Shown piece after piece: positions 1-8,100 of a stretch of 26,490 nucleotides of DNA. The translations under genes and the position numbers were made by a program. How positions within the stretch are numbered: the first letter of the stretch is position 1; each line of letters opens with the position of its first letter. The notes beneath the pieces were generated by a model. The model ran no database searches, was not told the origin of the DNA, and saw only the letters and a list, made by a program, of their open reading frames with translations. The stretch spans positions 1-26,490 of the forward strand of contig JAEDEK010000010.1 in the NCBI GenBank assembly GCA_016293365.1, written 5' to 3'. The stretch comes from Bulleidia sp. (lineage in GTDB: Bacteria; Bacillota_I; Bacilli_A; Erysipelotrichales; Erysipelotrichaceae).

Positions 1-24
1 AGAAAACATTCTTAAAAATGTTAT

Positions 25-57
25 GACTGAGATCTCAATGATTTCGGTCTTTTTTTT
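25..57 (+). terminator. Rho-independent terminator of an upstream gene
   Basis: A 10-bp stem (25-34 with 40-49, including two G-T pairs) encloses a 5-base loop and is followed by eight T residues at 50-57. It would end a transcript that enters from outside the window, so the secretion operon probably starts just downstream. I could not find a convincing promoter between 57 and 106. Confidence 0.8.
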
Positions 58-105
58 ATGGAATTCCATTTTTCCGGTAATAACTATTACAGGAGGTGAT
101 CAGAT

Positions 106-405
106 ATGAGACGAATCACAGTAGAACCGGAACAGCTTGAGCTGGTTGCCGGAAGAATGGAGGAGGAGAATGACATGTATATCAGACAGTTTCAACAGCT
201 GTTTAATCTGATTGATGTCATGTCTGCTTCCTGGGAGGGAAGTGACCGTACGGCTTTTACGACACAGGTATCCGCCTATCAGGATGACTGCCGTCAGCTG
301 TCATTTCTCTGTTCCCTGTATATCGATTTCCTGCGCAACAGTGCCAGGGCATATCGTGATATTCAGGATGAACTGACTTCAGAGGCAATGCGCCTTGTCA
401 ATTAA
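106..405 (+). CDS. WXG100 family protein (ESAT-6-like), first of a pair
   Basis: This is a 99-residue protein of the size and helical-hairpin character of WXG100 secretion substrates. The WxG turn is present as W43-E44-G45 (SWEGS). The C-terminal YxxxD/E secretion motif is not intact: the equivalent position reads Y83-R-D-I-Q87. A strong AGGAGGTGA ribosome binding site at 91-99 sets the start. It is followed 20 bases later by a second WXG100 gene and then by an EssC-like ATPase, the usual arrangement of a type VII secretion operon. The family secretes such proteins as folded dimers, and the second gene is the obvious partner. Family assignment is firm; function as substrate or structural component is inferred. 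Confidence 0.85.
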   Translation: MRRITVEPEQLELVAGRMEEENDMYIRQFQQLFNLIDVMSASWEGSDRTAFTTQVSAYQDDCRQLSFLCSLYIDFLRNSARAYRDIQDELTSEAMRLVN

Positions 406-425
406 AAGAAAGGAAGTGAAACAAC

Positions 426-725
426 ATGAATGGTATCAGAATTGTCACTGGCGATGTCAGCGATACTGCCGCCAAGGTCAGAAGTCTGAATGCAGAGATC
501 TATGAAATTCTGCAGAAGATGAAGGCAGACATGAACTCACTCAATGGTACATGGGTATCTGATGGAGGAGAAGAAATCCGAAGCAGATTTCTGATGTTTG
601 CCAACCGTTTTGAGACACAGAAACAGATTATTGATTCCTATGCAGATTACCTGGATCTGGCTGCTGCGCAATATGACAGTGTGGAATCAGTTATTGCTGG
701 CAATGCATCGTCGATGCAGTCTTAG
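426..725 (+). CDS. WXG100 family protein, second of a pair
   Basis: This is a 99-residue helical protein with the WXG100 layout. The turn reads W43-V44-S45 followed by D-G-G, so the glycine of WxG is replaced by serine. At residues 83-87 it carries Y-D-S-V-E, a canonical YxxxE export motif, exactly where the first protein has YxxxQ. The start follows an AAAGGAAGTG ribosome binding site. The two proteins have equal length, and the motifs they lack are complementary. That suggests an obligate heterodimer, with WxG from one partner and YxxxE from the other. The gene overlaps the likely start of the downstream lipoprotein gene by 23 bases, which implies translational coupling. Confidence 0.8.
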   Translation: MNGIRIVTGDVSDTAAKVRSLNAEIYEILQKMKADMNSLNGTWVSDGGEEIRSRFLMFANRFETQKQIIDSYADYLDLAAAQYDSVESVIAGNASSMQS

Positions 726-2733
726 TCGTCGCTTGAGAAGTGTATTCTGTACACTTCTTATGCTGTTTACATGCGGATGCCGGAAACAGCAGGAACAGCT
801 GTTCACCTTGGGTGAATGGATCCAGGAGCTTGTTGAACGTTCCGGTATACAGGTAGATGAAGGAAGTACATGTTTGGATGCTGCCATCGCTTATGGTGTC
901 ATTGAAGATCATGTAGTAATTGATCCTGACATACCTCTTACAAAAGAGTGGGCTGCCTATACACTCGTCAATCTTTGTGGCATGGATGATCCATATACAG
1001 GTAATATCAAAGATCTTTCTGAAGTACAGTTTGAACATCACATCCGCTGCAGTATTCCTTTACTGCCTTTGGAAAATGACTGTTTCAAACCACACCATCC
1101 TGTAAAGAAACAGGAAGCATTCACTCTATTGGATCAGGCGCTCACAAGGATCAACCAGCGTGTCATAACAGAAACAAAGACGGATATTCATTGGAAACCG
1201 GATGTCACTGTTCAAAAGCTGGATCAGCCTCCTGTTATGGATGAAAACGGATATCTGATGGGTGAATACGGTTTTCTTCCTGGAACTGTTGTCAGCTGGC
1301 AGGATAACGATGGACAGATCCATTCAGCAGTCGTCAAAGATGCTGAAGATGGTTATGGATTGACACTGGAAGAAGCCGATCTGCTTTCCTTAACAGATGC
1401 TGTTCATTTATCGGGCAGTACCACAGTTGACTTTTCTAAAGCTCAGATCATGGATGGAAATGGCGATATCATCCAGGATGCAGAATCATCTCTTACCGAA
1501 CAGATGGCAGTCCGTCATTACACCAGCTCTTACAACATACAGGACTGGAAAGTCACTCTGAGTACTGCTTCAACCGGACTCAAAGCGGAAGTGAGTAAAG
1601 AAATGAAAGATGGTTCAAAAGCCTATGCCAATGTAAAGCTGAATGGTCTGAAATGTGACTATGAGTGGTTATCTGAGCAGAATAATCTCAAAGACGTGTA
1701 TTTCAAGCTGTCATTTAACAGTGAAGAAAACTTCGGTGTCAGACATACAGACTACAGAAAACTGTACGGTGACTTTTCCAAAATAGATCCATCTGATTTT
1801 GTTTCAACCGTAAAGAATTTCTTCCAGGATGCAGATCATTGTGTACAGAAAACACTGACTCTGGCGACTGTGAATGTACCGATTCCTTCTGCTCCAACCG
1901 TATCATTACAGATGAAAGTGGATCTGAATATCTATGTATCCGGAAGAATTGAAATTACAATGCATCAGAGTCATGTTCTTGGCTGTGAAATCCGTAATGG
2001 TTCAACCAGACTGATTCAGAATATGAATCCAACCCATACAGAAGATATCCGTGCTTCTGCGAAAGCTTCAGCAGGTCTACGCTTTGCTTTAAAGATGACA
2101 GGATTTGAGTTATGCAATGCTGCATTATTGACAGGTGTGGAATCTTCCATGACCACCTATGTGCATCTGTATCATGAAGATGGCAGTCATACAGCGCAGA
2201 AGACAGATCTTCCTGCCGATGTTGTGGATGAGCTGTCCAAAGGAAATGGAAATGTACTGGTATGTGCGGATCTGGATGCACACCTGATGGGAGAAGTGGA
2301 TCTGAATACCGGTTCTTCTGTTGCCGGTAAGCTCGGACTGACAAAAACGATCAGAGTCTTTGATGCCAAGAATGCATCTTTACTGCCGGAAGGAATGAAA
2401 CATCTGGAAAACTTCCATTTTGTAAATGCATGTACAAGAAAAGGCAGTACACAGGTCATCACAAATGATGCAGTAAAAGTAACAGGTAAAATCACATTGG
2501 AACGTTATGCCTATGCCATTGCGGTAAACGGATATCGTACGATTCATGTTACCGGTATGCCAGAAGGTTATTCAACCCAGGATCTGGTATATGAATCCAG
2601 TAATCCGGATATTGCTGTGGTATCGGAAAATGGAAGGGTTACCGGCAGAGCCTCTGGCAGTGCAGAAATTACCATAACAACTGCAGATGGCAGGCACAGC
2701 GCATATGTATCTATTCTGGTCAATACACCATGA
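703..2733 (+). CDS. Putative lipoprotein with SLH-like region and C-terminal BIG2 domain
   Basis: The reading frame is open from 598, but I place the start at the ATG at 703. It precedes a basic, then hydrophobic stretch ending T23-C24-G25-C26, an unusual but plausible lipobox (lipidated Cys26). No strong ribosome binding site precedes 703, so translation probably depends on coupling to the WXG100 gene it overlaps. The predicted protein is 676 residues. Residues about 35-125 resemble S-layer-homology repeats in spacing and in features such as WAAYTLVNLCG. The middle is rich in beta-strand-like sequence of unknown family. The last 85 residues match a bacterial Ig-like group 2 domain (YESSNPDIAVVSENGRVTG). 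It sits between the WXG100 genes and essC with an ATGA overlap to essC, so it is probably a secretion-system component exposed on the cell surface. Its exact role is unknown. Confidence 0.65.
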   Translation: MHRRCSLSRRLRSVFCTLLMLFTCGCRKQQEQLFTLGEWIQELVERSGIQVDEGSTCLDAAIAYGVIEDHVVIDPDIPLTKEWAAYTLVNLCGMDDPYTGNIKDLSEVQFEHHIRCSIPLLPLENDCFKPHHPVKKQEAFTLLDQALTRINQRVITETKTDIHWKPDVTVQKLDQPPVMDENGYLMGEYGFLPGTVVSWQDNDGQIHSAVVKDAEDGYGLTLEEADLLSLTDAVHLSGSTTVDFSKAQIMDGNGDIIQDAESSLTEQMAVRHYTSSYNIQDWKVTLSTASTGLKAEVSKEMKDGSKAYANVKLNGLKCDYEWLSEQNNLKDVYFKLSFNSEENFGVRHTDYRKLYGDFSKIDPSDFVSTVKNFFQDADHCVQKTLTLATVNVPIPSAPTVSLQMKVDLNIYVSGRIEITMHQSHVLGCEIRNGSTRLIQNMNPTHTEDIRASAKASAGLRFALKMTGFELCNAALLTGVESSMTTYVHLYHEDGSHTAQKTDLPADVVDELSKGNGNVLVCADLDAHLMGEVDLNTGSSVAGKLGLTKTIRVFDAKNASLLPEGMKHLENFHFVNACTRKGSTQVITNDAVKVTGKITLERYAYAIAVNGYRTIHVTGMPEGYSTQDLVYESSNPDIAVVSENGRVTGRASGSAEITITTADGRHSAYVSILVNTP

Positions 2734-5700
2734 TCATCTGGCTTCAGGAAAAGGATTGCATATCCGTGAACACCTATCCGGATCATACCATGCTTTCCTT
2801 GACCGGTATTCCGGTTCATTTATCTGCGAAAAGCCAACATGTTCATATTCAGATGCCGGATTATGTCCATTTTACACAGAATCCGATTCCATATAAAACA
2901 CCGGTTTCCTTCATTAACCGCAATAATGACATACAGGGGATCATCATCATTGACCCAGGTATTCTGGAGTATCATGCCTATGTACGGAATGAACATCTGA
3001 TCATCAATGAAACCACACAGGCAGATCTTTCTGTTCCTTCAGGTACAGGATACCTTCATCTGGATGGAAATCAGGCTGCAGGGATGAACCTGAAATTCCC
3101 GGTCGGTTATCAGGGGATGCCTGTACAGTCCTGTACGGTAACAGAAAGAGACTGCATGTTCTTTTATCCTTTCATTATCCGGTTTGAAAAGGAGTTTCTT
3201 CTGATTCATGGAGATCCTGTCAGACTTCCCCTGTATTCCAGCAGAGGCTCTGTTGTGCAGAAGGTACCAAGGTTGAAAGAAACAGATGGTTACCAACCCG
3301 TTATCGAAACACAGATGAAGCTGGATCTGAAAGAACCGATGCATGTTTCTGTGACATCCACTTCATCTTTTCTACGCATGTTTCCTTCTATCCTGATGGC
3401 TGCAGCTTCCCTGAGTGTGGCTTTGTTGAATGGAGCACGGATGATGGAACAGGGGAAGGAAATCATGGATATTGTACCGATGATAATGGTGCCGGGAGTC
3501 ATGACGATCAGTTGCTTTGTTTTGATGCCACTTGTATCATGGCTGGAAAAAAGGAAACAGAAAGAAGAAATCCAGAATGCAATACTGCAGTATCAGGCAG
3601 TACTGCAGGAGGCAAAACGGGAAATTACCCGGTTTGATGAAAACTATGACGATGCCATATCCTTTCTGAACAGTCAGGAAGGATATGTACATCAATCGCT
3701 TCACTCACTCTACGTTCTGTTTCCAAAGACAGATAGGTGTCTGGATGTTCAGATCAGACGCAGATGGCATAGTCCGATTCATGAACTGGAGCAGATGGCT
3801 GATGCCTTTGTCGGTTCGATCCAGCCTGTCAGAAAACCTCTGGCACTGAATCTGATGAATTATGCATCCATTGTTATTACAGGAGAAAAGTGGATGGAGG
3901 GGCTACGGTATCTGATGCAGGATATCGTCATGCATGCACGGATTCCTACAGCCGCTCTGGTCAATTCTAACAGCCAGGAGCTGTTCTGGTTACGGAAGAT
4001 CCGTACGCTTCATGAAAACGGCAGAAGGAATATCTTTCATGATGCTGGTGCTTTGCAGGAATTTGCACAGAGTCATCCGGTATGTCTGTGCCTGGTTTTC
4101 ACGCACGATCATATTCCATCGTCCAAAGGAACCATCTGCCTGTATCTGCAGTATCCATTACAGCCCATCCAAAGTGATCTGCTCATCCGGTTTGAGGAAA
4201 CCATCACCATCCACGATTATCCCAACAGAAGACACTGGCAGTTGGATTATGATGAACGGTATCATGATCTTGTAAGCCGTTGTTTTACACCATCCACACA
4301 TTCTTTTTCTATCTTTCAACAGGAAACAGATTTCCTTTCTGTTCATGGTGTCAGTGATGTGCAGCATCTTTGCATCCGTGAAAACCATTCGATCAATCGG
4401 GCGGATCGTTCATTGAACGCAAAGATCGGTATTGATGAAAACGGCAATCCGGTGATCCTCAACCTGCATGAAAAAAAGGATGGTCCCCATGGTATTGTTG
4501 CAGGCATGACAGGAAGCGGGAAAAGTGAACTGCTGCTTACCCTTGTGCTTTCCATTGCCTGTTTTTATTCACCACAGGAAGTACAGTTTGCCTTTGTAGA
4601 CTTTAAGGGTGGAGGACTGGCAGATCAGCTGAAATCTCTTCCTCATACCGCAGGTGTTCTATCCAATCTGGACGAAAGGCATTTTGATAAGGCATTGTCC
4701 AGTTTTACACGGCTATGCACGCAAAGACAACAGCTGATGCTCACCGCTAAACAAAGATGCGGGAAACCGATCTCAGGTATATCGGATTACCGGATGCATT
4801 GGAACGAATATTCCGATCTGCCGTATATGTCTGATCTGATTCTGATCATTGATGAATTTGCGGAACTGAAAAAGACATGCACGGAATACATGCGTGACCT
4901 GATCACACTGGCAAGAATCGGAAGAAGTCTTGGGATTCATCTGATTCTGTGTACCCAGAAACCATCCGGCAACATCAATGAGGAAATTCTGTCCAACTGT
5001 TCCTTCCGGATTGTTCTGAAGGTGGCAGATCGAAAAGACAGTATGGAAATCCTTGGCTCACCACTGGCTGCCGGTTTTACCCGCCCTGGTCAGTTTCTTC
5101 TGTACAGCTCTTCCGGTATGATCCAGGGACAGGCTGGGTATGCTGGTGCCAGAACCAGTCAGGATGGTATTCAAGTCGAAGCAATTGATGCGGATGGAAG
5201 TACATATGATTCCAGTCTGAAGTATGTGCCACTCAAACCTGAACAGTCAGGCAGTATCATACAGCTCGTCAGGTCATTGACTTCCTTTCAGGCTGAGCCG
5301 TTATGGACACCTATGATCCATCCATCTTTGTTGAAGGATATGGATGCACAAGTTTTTTCCATGTGGGATGATATTTCAGGCAACAGACATCAGTTGTGCC
5401 ATATCACGGATGGATCGTGGCTGTTCTGTGTCAGAAATGCTGTGGAACGGCAGTCACTGATCCATAGTCTTTTATTCAGTGCCATTCATACAGATAAGGA
5501 TGTCATCGTTTCCGGATACAGAAATTCGGATCTTTTGGAAACTGATGGGATCTGCTGGGTGAAAGATGTACAGATGGATGCGTTTCTGGAAAAAATGAAA
5601 ACATGTCAGAATGCGCATATGATCTGGATCTGTGCAGATCTGCCATATCGTAAGAATGAGCACCTGGAAAGAAAGGTACTGTTTGAAACCATCATGGAAC

Positions 5701-6386
5701 ATACACAGCGTTCCATGATGCAGGTGATGCTGATCGTAAATGATGCATCTTTGTTGTCAATGTCTGTACTGCATGGTTTTGACCATATAGCTGCCTTACG
5801 TGAAACAGGAAAAAACACACTGATCGGTCTGTTTGAAACAAACAGTGGTCCATGCCGGGATGAAGAAGGATATGGTCTTGTGAAAGTAAAACAGAAAACG
5901 GCTGAGTGGTGTTATCGAGGAATAGATGAACCGCATCTGAAGGAAGCGTTGTGTTCCTACAACCATCCATGCACATTTACGATGGATCTGCCAGCGTGTA
6001 TACCAGGAAGAATCCCAATAGGAAAAGGGGAACAGGACTGGCTGTATGCAGATACATTTGATCAGCTGATCATTGCTTCCAGCTATGATAATCCACTGTA
6101 TGAAATGGCACGGAAACTGGATGGAATCTGTTTTTATCAATATCAGCTGGATGAACAGAAGAAAGGGATATTCCTTTGTGACATGGATACCGCGCGTCCA
6201 ATGAAATACAGAATCCCGATTCTGCTACTGGATCGAGGCAGTACGTATGGCTTCAGCAGTGATCTGAAGATCCATGCTGGCCAGGCACTATTGTTTATTG
6301 ATCGGCACAGTGAGGTGATTACACTTGTCAACCCGAAAGAATATTCATCTGTTTGTGGATCTGGTTCTGCAGAATCAGGTGTGTGA
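2730..6386 (+). CDS. essC: EssC-like FtsK/SpoIIIE ATPase of type VII secretion
   Basis: This 1218-residue membrane ATPase is expected to drive type VII export. The N-terminal 200 residues form a beta-rich region where EssC proteins carry FHA domains, although FHA motifs are not obvious. Two membrane segments lie at about 213-234 and 248-270, followed by a charged coiled linker. The first FtsK/SpoIIIE domain is intact, with Walker A GMTGSGKS at 592-599 and Walker B LILIIDEF at 703-710. The two later domain positions (about 900-930 and 1070-1100) keep flanking motifs such as the PGRIPIG strand, but the P-loop is lost: GSWLFCVRNAVERQSL and FDQLIIASSYDNPLYE stand where GxxxxGK(S/T) is expected. 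Typical EssC proteins are near 1,480 residues with three ATPase domains, so this one is short and appears to have a single active site. Start ATG overlaps the preceding stop (ATGA). Confidence 0.85.
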   Translation: MIIWLQEKDCISVNTYPDHTMLSLTGIPVHLSAKSQHVHIQMPDYVHFTQNPIPYKTPVSFINRNNDIQGIIIIDPGILEYHAYVRNEHLIINETTQADLSVPSGTGYLHLDGNQAAGMNLKFPVGYQGMPVQSCTVTERDCMFFYPFIIRFEKEFLLIHGDPVRLPLYSSRGSVVQKVPRLKETDGYQPVIETQMKLDLKEPMHVSVTSTSSFLRMFPSILMAAASLSVALLNGARMMEQGKEIMDIVPMIMVPGVMTISCFVLMPLVSWLEKRKQKEEIQNAILQYQAVLQEAKREITRFDENYDDAISFLNSQEGYVHQSLHSLYVLFPKTDRCLDVQIRRRWHSPIHELEQMADAFVGSIQPVRKPLALNLMNYASIVITGEKWMEGLRYLMQDIVMHARIPTAALVNSNSQELFWLRKIRTLHENGRRNIFHDAGALQEFAQSHPVCLCLVFTHDHIPSSKGTICLYLQYPLQPIQSDLLIRFEETITIHDYPNRRHWQLDYDERYHDLVSRCFTPSTHSFSIFQQETDFLSVHGVSDVQHLCIRENHSINRADRSLNAKIGIDENGNPVILNLHEKKDGPHGIVAGMTGSGKSELLLTLVLSIACFYSPQEVQFAFVDFKGGGLADQLKSLPHTAGVLSNLDERHFDKALSSFTRLCTQRQQLMLTAKQRCGKPISGISDYRMHWNEYSDLPYMSDLILIIDEFAELKKTCTEYMRDLITLARIGRSLGIHLILCTQKPSGNINEEILSNCSFRIVLKVADRKDSMEILGSPLAAGFTRPGQFLLYSSSGMIQGQAGYAGARTSQDGIQVEAIDADGSTYDSSLKYVPLKPEQSGSIIQLVRSLTSFQAEPLWTPMIHPSLLKDMDAQVFSMWDDISGNRHQLCHITDGSWLFCVRNAVERQSLIHSLLFSAIHTDKDVIVSGYRNSDLLETDGICWVKDVQMDAFLEKMKTCQNAHMIWICADLPYRKNEHLERKVLFETIMEHTQRSMMQVMLIVNDASLLSMSVLHGFDHIAALRETGKNTLIGLFETNSGPCRDEEGYGLVKVKQKTAEWCYRGIDEPHLKEALCSYNHPCTFTMDLPACIPGRIPIGKGEQDWLYADTFDQLIIASSYDNPLYEMARKLDGICFYQYQLDEQKKGIFLCDMDTARPMKYRIPILLLDRGSTYGFSSDLKIHAGQALLFIDRHSEVITLVNPKEYSSVCGSGSAESGV

Positions 6387-6582
6387 AATTGCATGCAGTA
6401 TGGATCTTGATCTGCTTCAGGTGATCAGTCATATGACACTGCTGGCTCAGTTCAATGACTGCCGGTTTGATCTGAAGCGGCCATACATCATTGAAGAAGG
6501 CAGTCAAACAGTACTGGACCTGTCAAAAACCATCCGTCAGCTGAATCTGAAGGATGGTATGGTGTTACGGATGTATCTTTAG
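6325..6582 (+). CDS. esaB: YukD/EsaB-like ubiquitin-fold protein
   Basis: This is an 85-residue small protein with the beta-grasp pattern of YukD/EsaB: an N-terminal I-H-L-F-V-D-L strand, a central QVI helix, and a C-terminal L-x-L-K-D-G-M-V-L strand. YukD/EsaB proteins are cytosolic accessory or regulatory factors of type VII secretion. The start is a TTG at 6325, chosen because an AGGTGAT ribosome binding site lies five bases upstream (6313-6319). This start lies inside the end of essC, a 62-base overlap that suggests coupled translation. The stop overlaps the stop of a convergent radical SAM gene by 4 bases. Sequence similarity to the family is modest, but context makes the call likely. 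Confidence 0.7.
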   Translation: MSTRKNIHLFVDLVLQNQVCEIACSMDLDLLQVISHMTLLAQFNDCRFDLKRPYIIEEGSQTVLDLSKTIRQLNLKDGMVLRMYL

Positions 6583-7400
6583 CGGAAACGATGTCGGTAT
6601 GTACATTTCTGACATAAAGGTTCCACAATACGATGCTGATGGAATCCATCCATCATTGCGCGATAGCGGGAAGAAGAAAGAATATCGGAAAGGAAAGTGG
6701 TAAAGATATTTCCTAAAGCAATAATACCTTTACAATCCAGGCAGCAAGGTACAACCGTTCCATTGCTTAATATGGCAATCTGATCGGTAGCTCTGCATGT
6801 TCCATTCATACTTTCCTTTTCTTCTTTCAGATCCGGCCAGGAAAAGGAGTTTCCATAGGACAGATACAGATGATCGGCAAGTTTCAGGCTGTTGCGACGG
6901 GAAGTCTTTTCAAAGGGAAAACGGGCATGCAATAGATCCAGGCACTGCTGTGTCTTGCTCATGCATGTCTGATCATCCCTCCAGAACCGTATTTCACAAT
7001 GAATGCCATTGCTTCCTGCATGTGCATAAAAAGTAAGAATATCTGATATGAGCTGCTCAGGCTGTGTATTCTGATATTCGATGGACTGCAGTGAAAAACT
7101 GATTTTACGTAAAGAGGAGTGTCTGTACAGGTCCATGTGATCATGCAGTAAGGATGCATTGGTTACCAGCTGTACATGGCACTTCTTTTCATCTGTCAAG
7201 GAAAGAAGTTCATCAATGGCAGGATGCAGCAGTGGTTCTCCCTGTACATGCAGATACAGATAATCTGTAAAAGGTATGACTTCATTGACACAATGTTCAA
7301 ACTGATCCACGGTCATATCCATATATGGTCTTTCATGCTTCATGCAGAAGGCACAGGAAAGATTACATCTGTTTGTGATTTCTATATAAGCCCGTTTCAT
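6579..7400 (-). CDS. Radical SAM protein with SPASM domain
   Basis: The protein is 273 residues from the ATG at 7400. The radical SAM cluster motif CNLSCAFC lies near its N-terminus and binds the 4Fe-4S cluster that cleaves S-adenosylmethionine. The C-terminal region (CRATDQIAILSNGTVVPCC and LCQKC) is a SPASM-type auxiliary cluster domain, found in peptide-modifying and anaerobic maturase enzymes. The substrate cannot be named, and no precursor peptide gene is visible beside it. An in-frame ATG at 7427 would add nine residues, but family members begin at MKRAYIEITNRC. An AGGAGG lies only one base before the 7400 ATG, too close for normal use. A promoter whose -10 lies 7 bases upstream suggests a leaderless message instead. 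It converges on esaB with a 4-base overlap. Confidence 0.8.
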   Translation of the reverse strand: MKRAYIEITNRCNLSCAFCMKHERPYMDMTVDQFEHCVNEVIPFTDYLYLHVQGEPLLHPAIDELLSLTDEKKCHVQLVTNASLLHDHMDLYRHSSLRKISFSLQSIEYQNTQPEQLISDILTFYAHAGSNGIHCEIRFWRDDQTCMSKTQQCLDLLHARFPFEKTSRRNSLKLADHLYLSYGNSFSWPDLKEEKESMNGTCRATDQIAILSNGTVVPCCLDCKGIIALGNIFTTFLSDILSSSRYRAMMDGFHQHRIVEPLCQKCTYRHRFR

Positions 7401-7407
7401 GCCTCCT

Positions 7408-7437
7408 ATTTTACCCGATGTGCACATATTTTAACAA
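7408..7437 (-). promoter_or_regulatory. Probable promoter of the radical SAM gene
   Basis: On the minus strand, TTGTTA (7432-7437) is followed after 18 bases by TAAAAT (7408-7413). Transcription would start about 1 base before the ATG at 7400, giving a leaderless transcript. This is inferred from sequence only. Confidence 0.45.
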
Positions 7438-7514
7438 TGAAAACAGAAGACTCCGTTTGCAATGATCAGTTTCATTTCTTTCCCAGTTTCTGAAACAGAT
7501 TGTGTAAATATGTA

Positions 7515-7523
7515 TGTTAGAAT
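7515..7523 (+). promoter_or_regulatory. Extended -10 promoter of the Panacea-like gene
   Basis: TGT followed by TAGAAT (7518-7523) forms an extended -10 element upstream of the gene at 7554. There is no clear -35. A short palindrome, GTTTC-T-GAAAC (7486-7496), lies just upstream, close to where a -35 would be, and could be an operator. Confidence 0.45.
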
Positions 7524-7553
7524 ACAGAAAAGGATGGGGAGGGATATTCATTT

Positions 7554-8057
7554 ATGAAACTGGAAGATGTTTCCTGTTTTCTGCAGTACTGTCAGATCCG
7601 TTCTACAGGCAGTGCAATGAAAGACACAAGACTGTGGATTGTAACTTACATGGCTCAATGCTGGCACATTATGGGCTATGGTACAGGTCTATTTGAAGGT
7701 CACTTTGTAAAAACCGAAACAGGACCGGTTCCATCAGAAATGCTGAAGGATAGACTCTGTGCTCATCTGCACGATATCAGACCTGATCATGAAGTATTTT
7801 CATTTCTTTGTGAAGTATTTGTACAGACCATGGACAAAACAGATGCACAGCTTCTTGATATGATCCGCTGGAAACCGAAAAATCGTATCTATACGACCAG
7901 TGTTTCTGATCTGCAGATGAAAAAGGCGATTACAGGATTACCTCCTTTACGCATGTTTGTTGACCATATCGATGATATGGTGGATGCAGGCTATCTCAAT
8001 GGGATTGGACCGATCATCCTTCCTGCATATTCTGCATGTGAAATTTCCACACTTTGA
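7554..8057 (+). CDS. Panacea/SocA-like (DUF4065) domain protein
   Basis: This is a 167-residue cytosolic protein. Residues 32-60 (YMAQCWHIM..LFEGHF..TETGPVP) match the signature of the DUF4065/Panacea fold, where AQxWH and GPVxPE are the usual anchors. Family members include phage GepA, SocA and promiscuous antitoxins that neutralise many toxins, including toxic RelA/SpoT-like enzymes. The start follows a GGGGAGGG ribosome binding site about 10 bases upstream. The gene has its own extended -10 promoter and its own terminator. No toxin gene is adjacent, so it may be a solitary antitoxin or an unrelated adaptor. The match covers mainly the N-terminal half; the C-terminal half is unrecognised. 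Confidence 0.55.
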   Translation: MKLEDVSCFLQYCQIRSTGSAMKDTRLWIVTYMAQCWHIMGYGTGLFEGHFVKTETGPVPSEMLKDRLCAHLHDIRPDHEVFSFLCEVFVQTMDKTDAQLLDMIRWKPKNRIYTTSVSDLQMKKAITGLPPLRMFVDHIDDMVDAGYLNGIGPIILPAYSACEISTL

Positions 8058-8063
8058 TTACCA

Positions 8064-8100
8064 GCAGCTTCCCGTGCACATGGAAAGCTGCATTTTTTTT
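8064..8100 (+). terminator. Rho-independent terminator after the Panacea-like gene
   Basis: The stem is 8064-8072 paired with 8082-8091, with one bulged A, and is followed by eight T residues at 8093-8100. It begins six bases after the stop codon at 8057. Confidence 0.8.

Noticed and set aside
598..702. Start of the lipoprotein gene at 598
   Set aside because: This stretch is the out-of-frame shadow of the second WXG100 gene and gives a tryptophan-rich, unnatural N-terminus. The ATG at 703 directly precedes a lipoprotein-like signal sequence.
1955..2344. Minus-strand open frame inside the lipoprotein gene
   Set aside because: It is a shadow frame without a ribosome binding site or protein-like composition.
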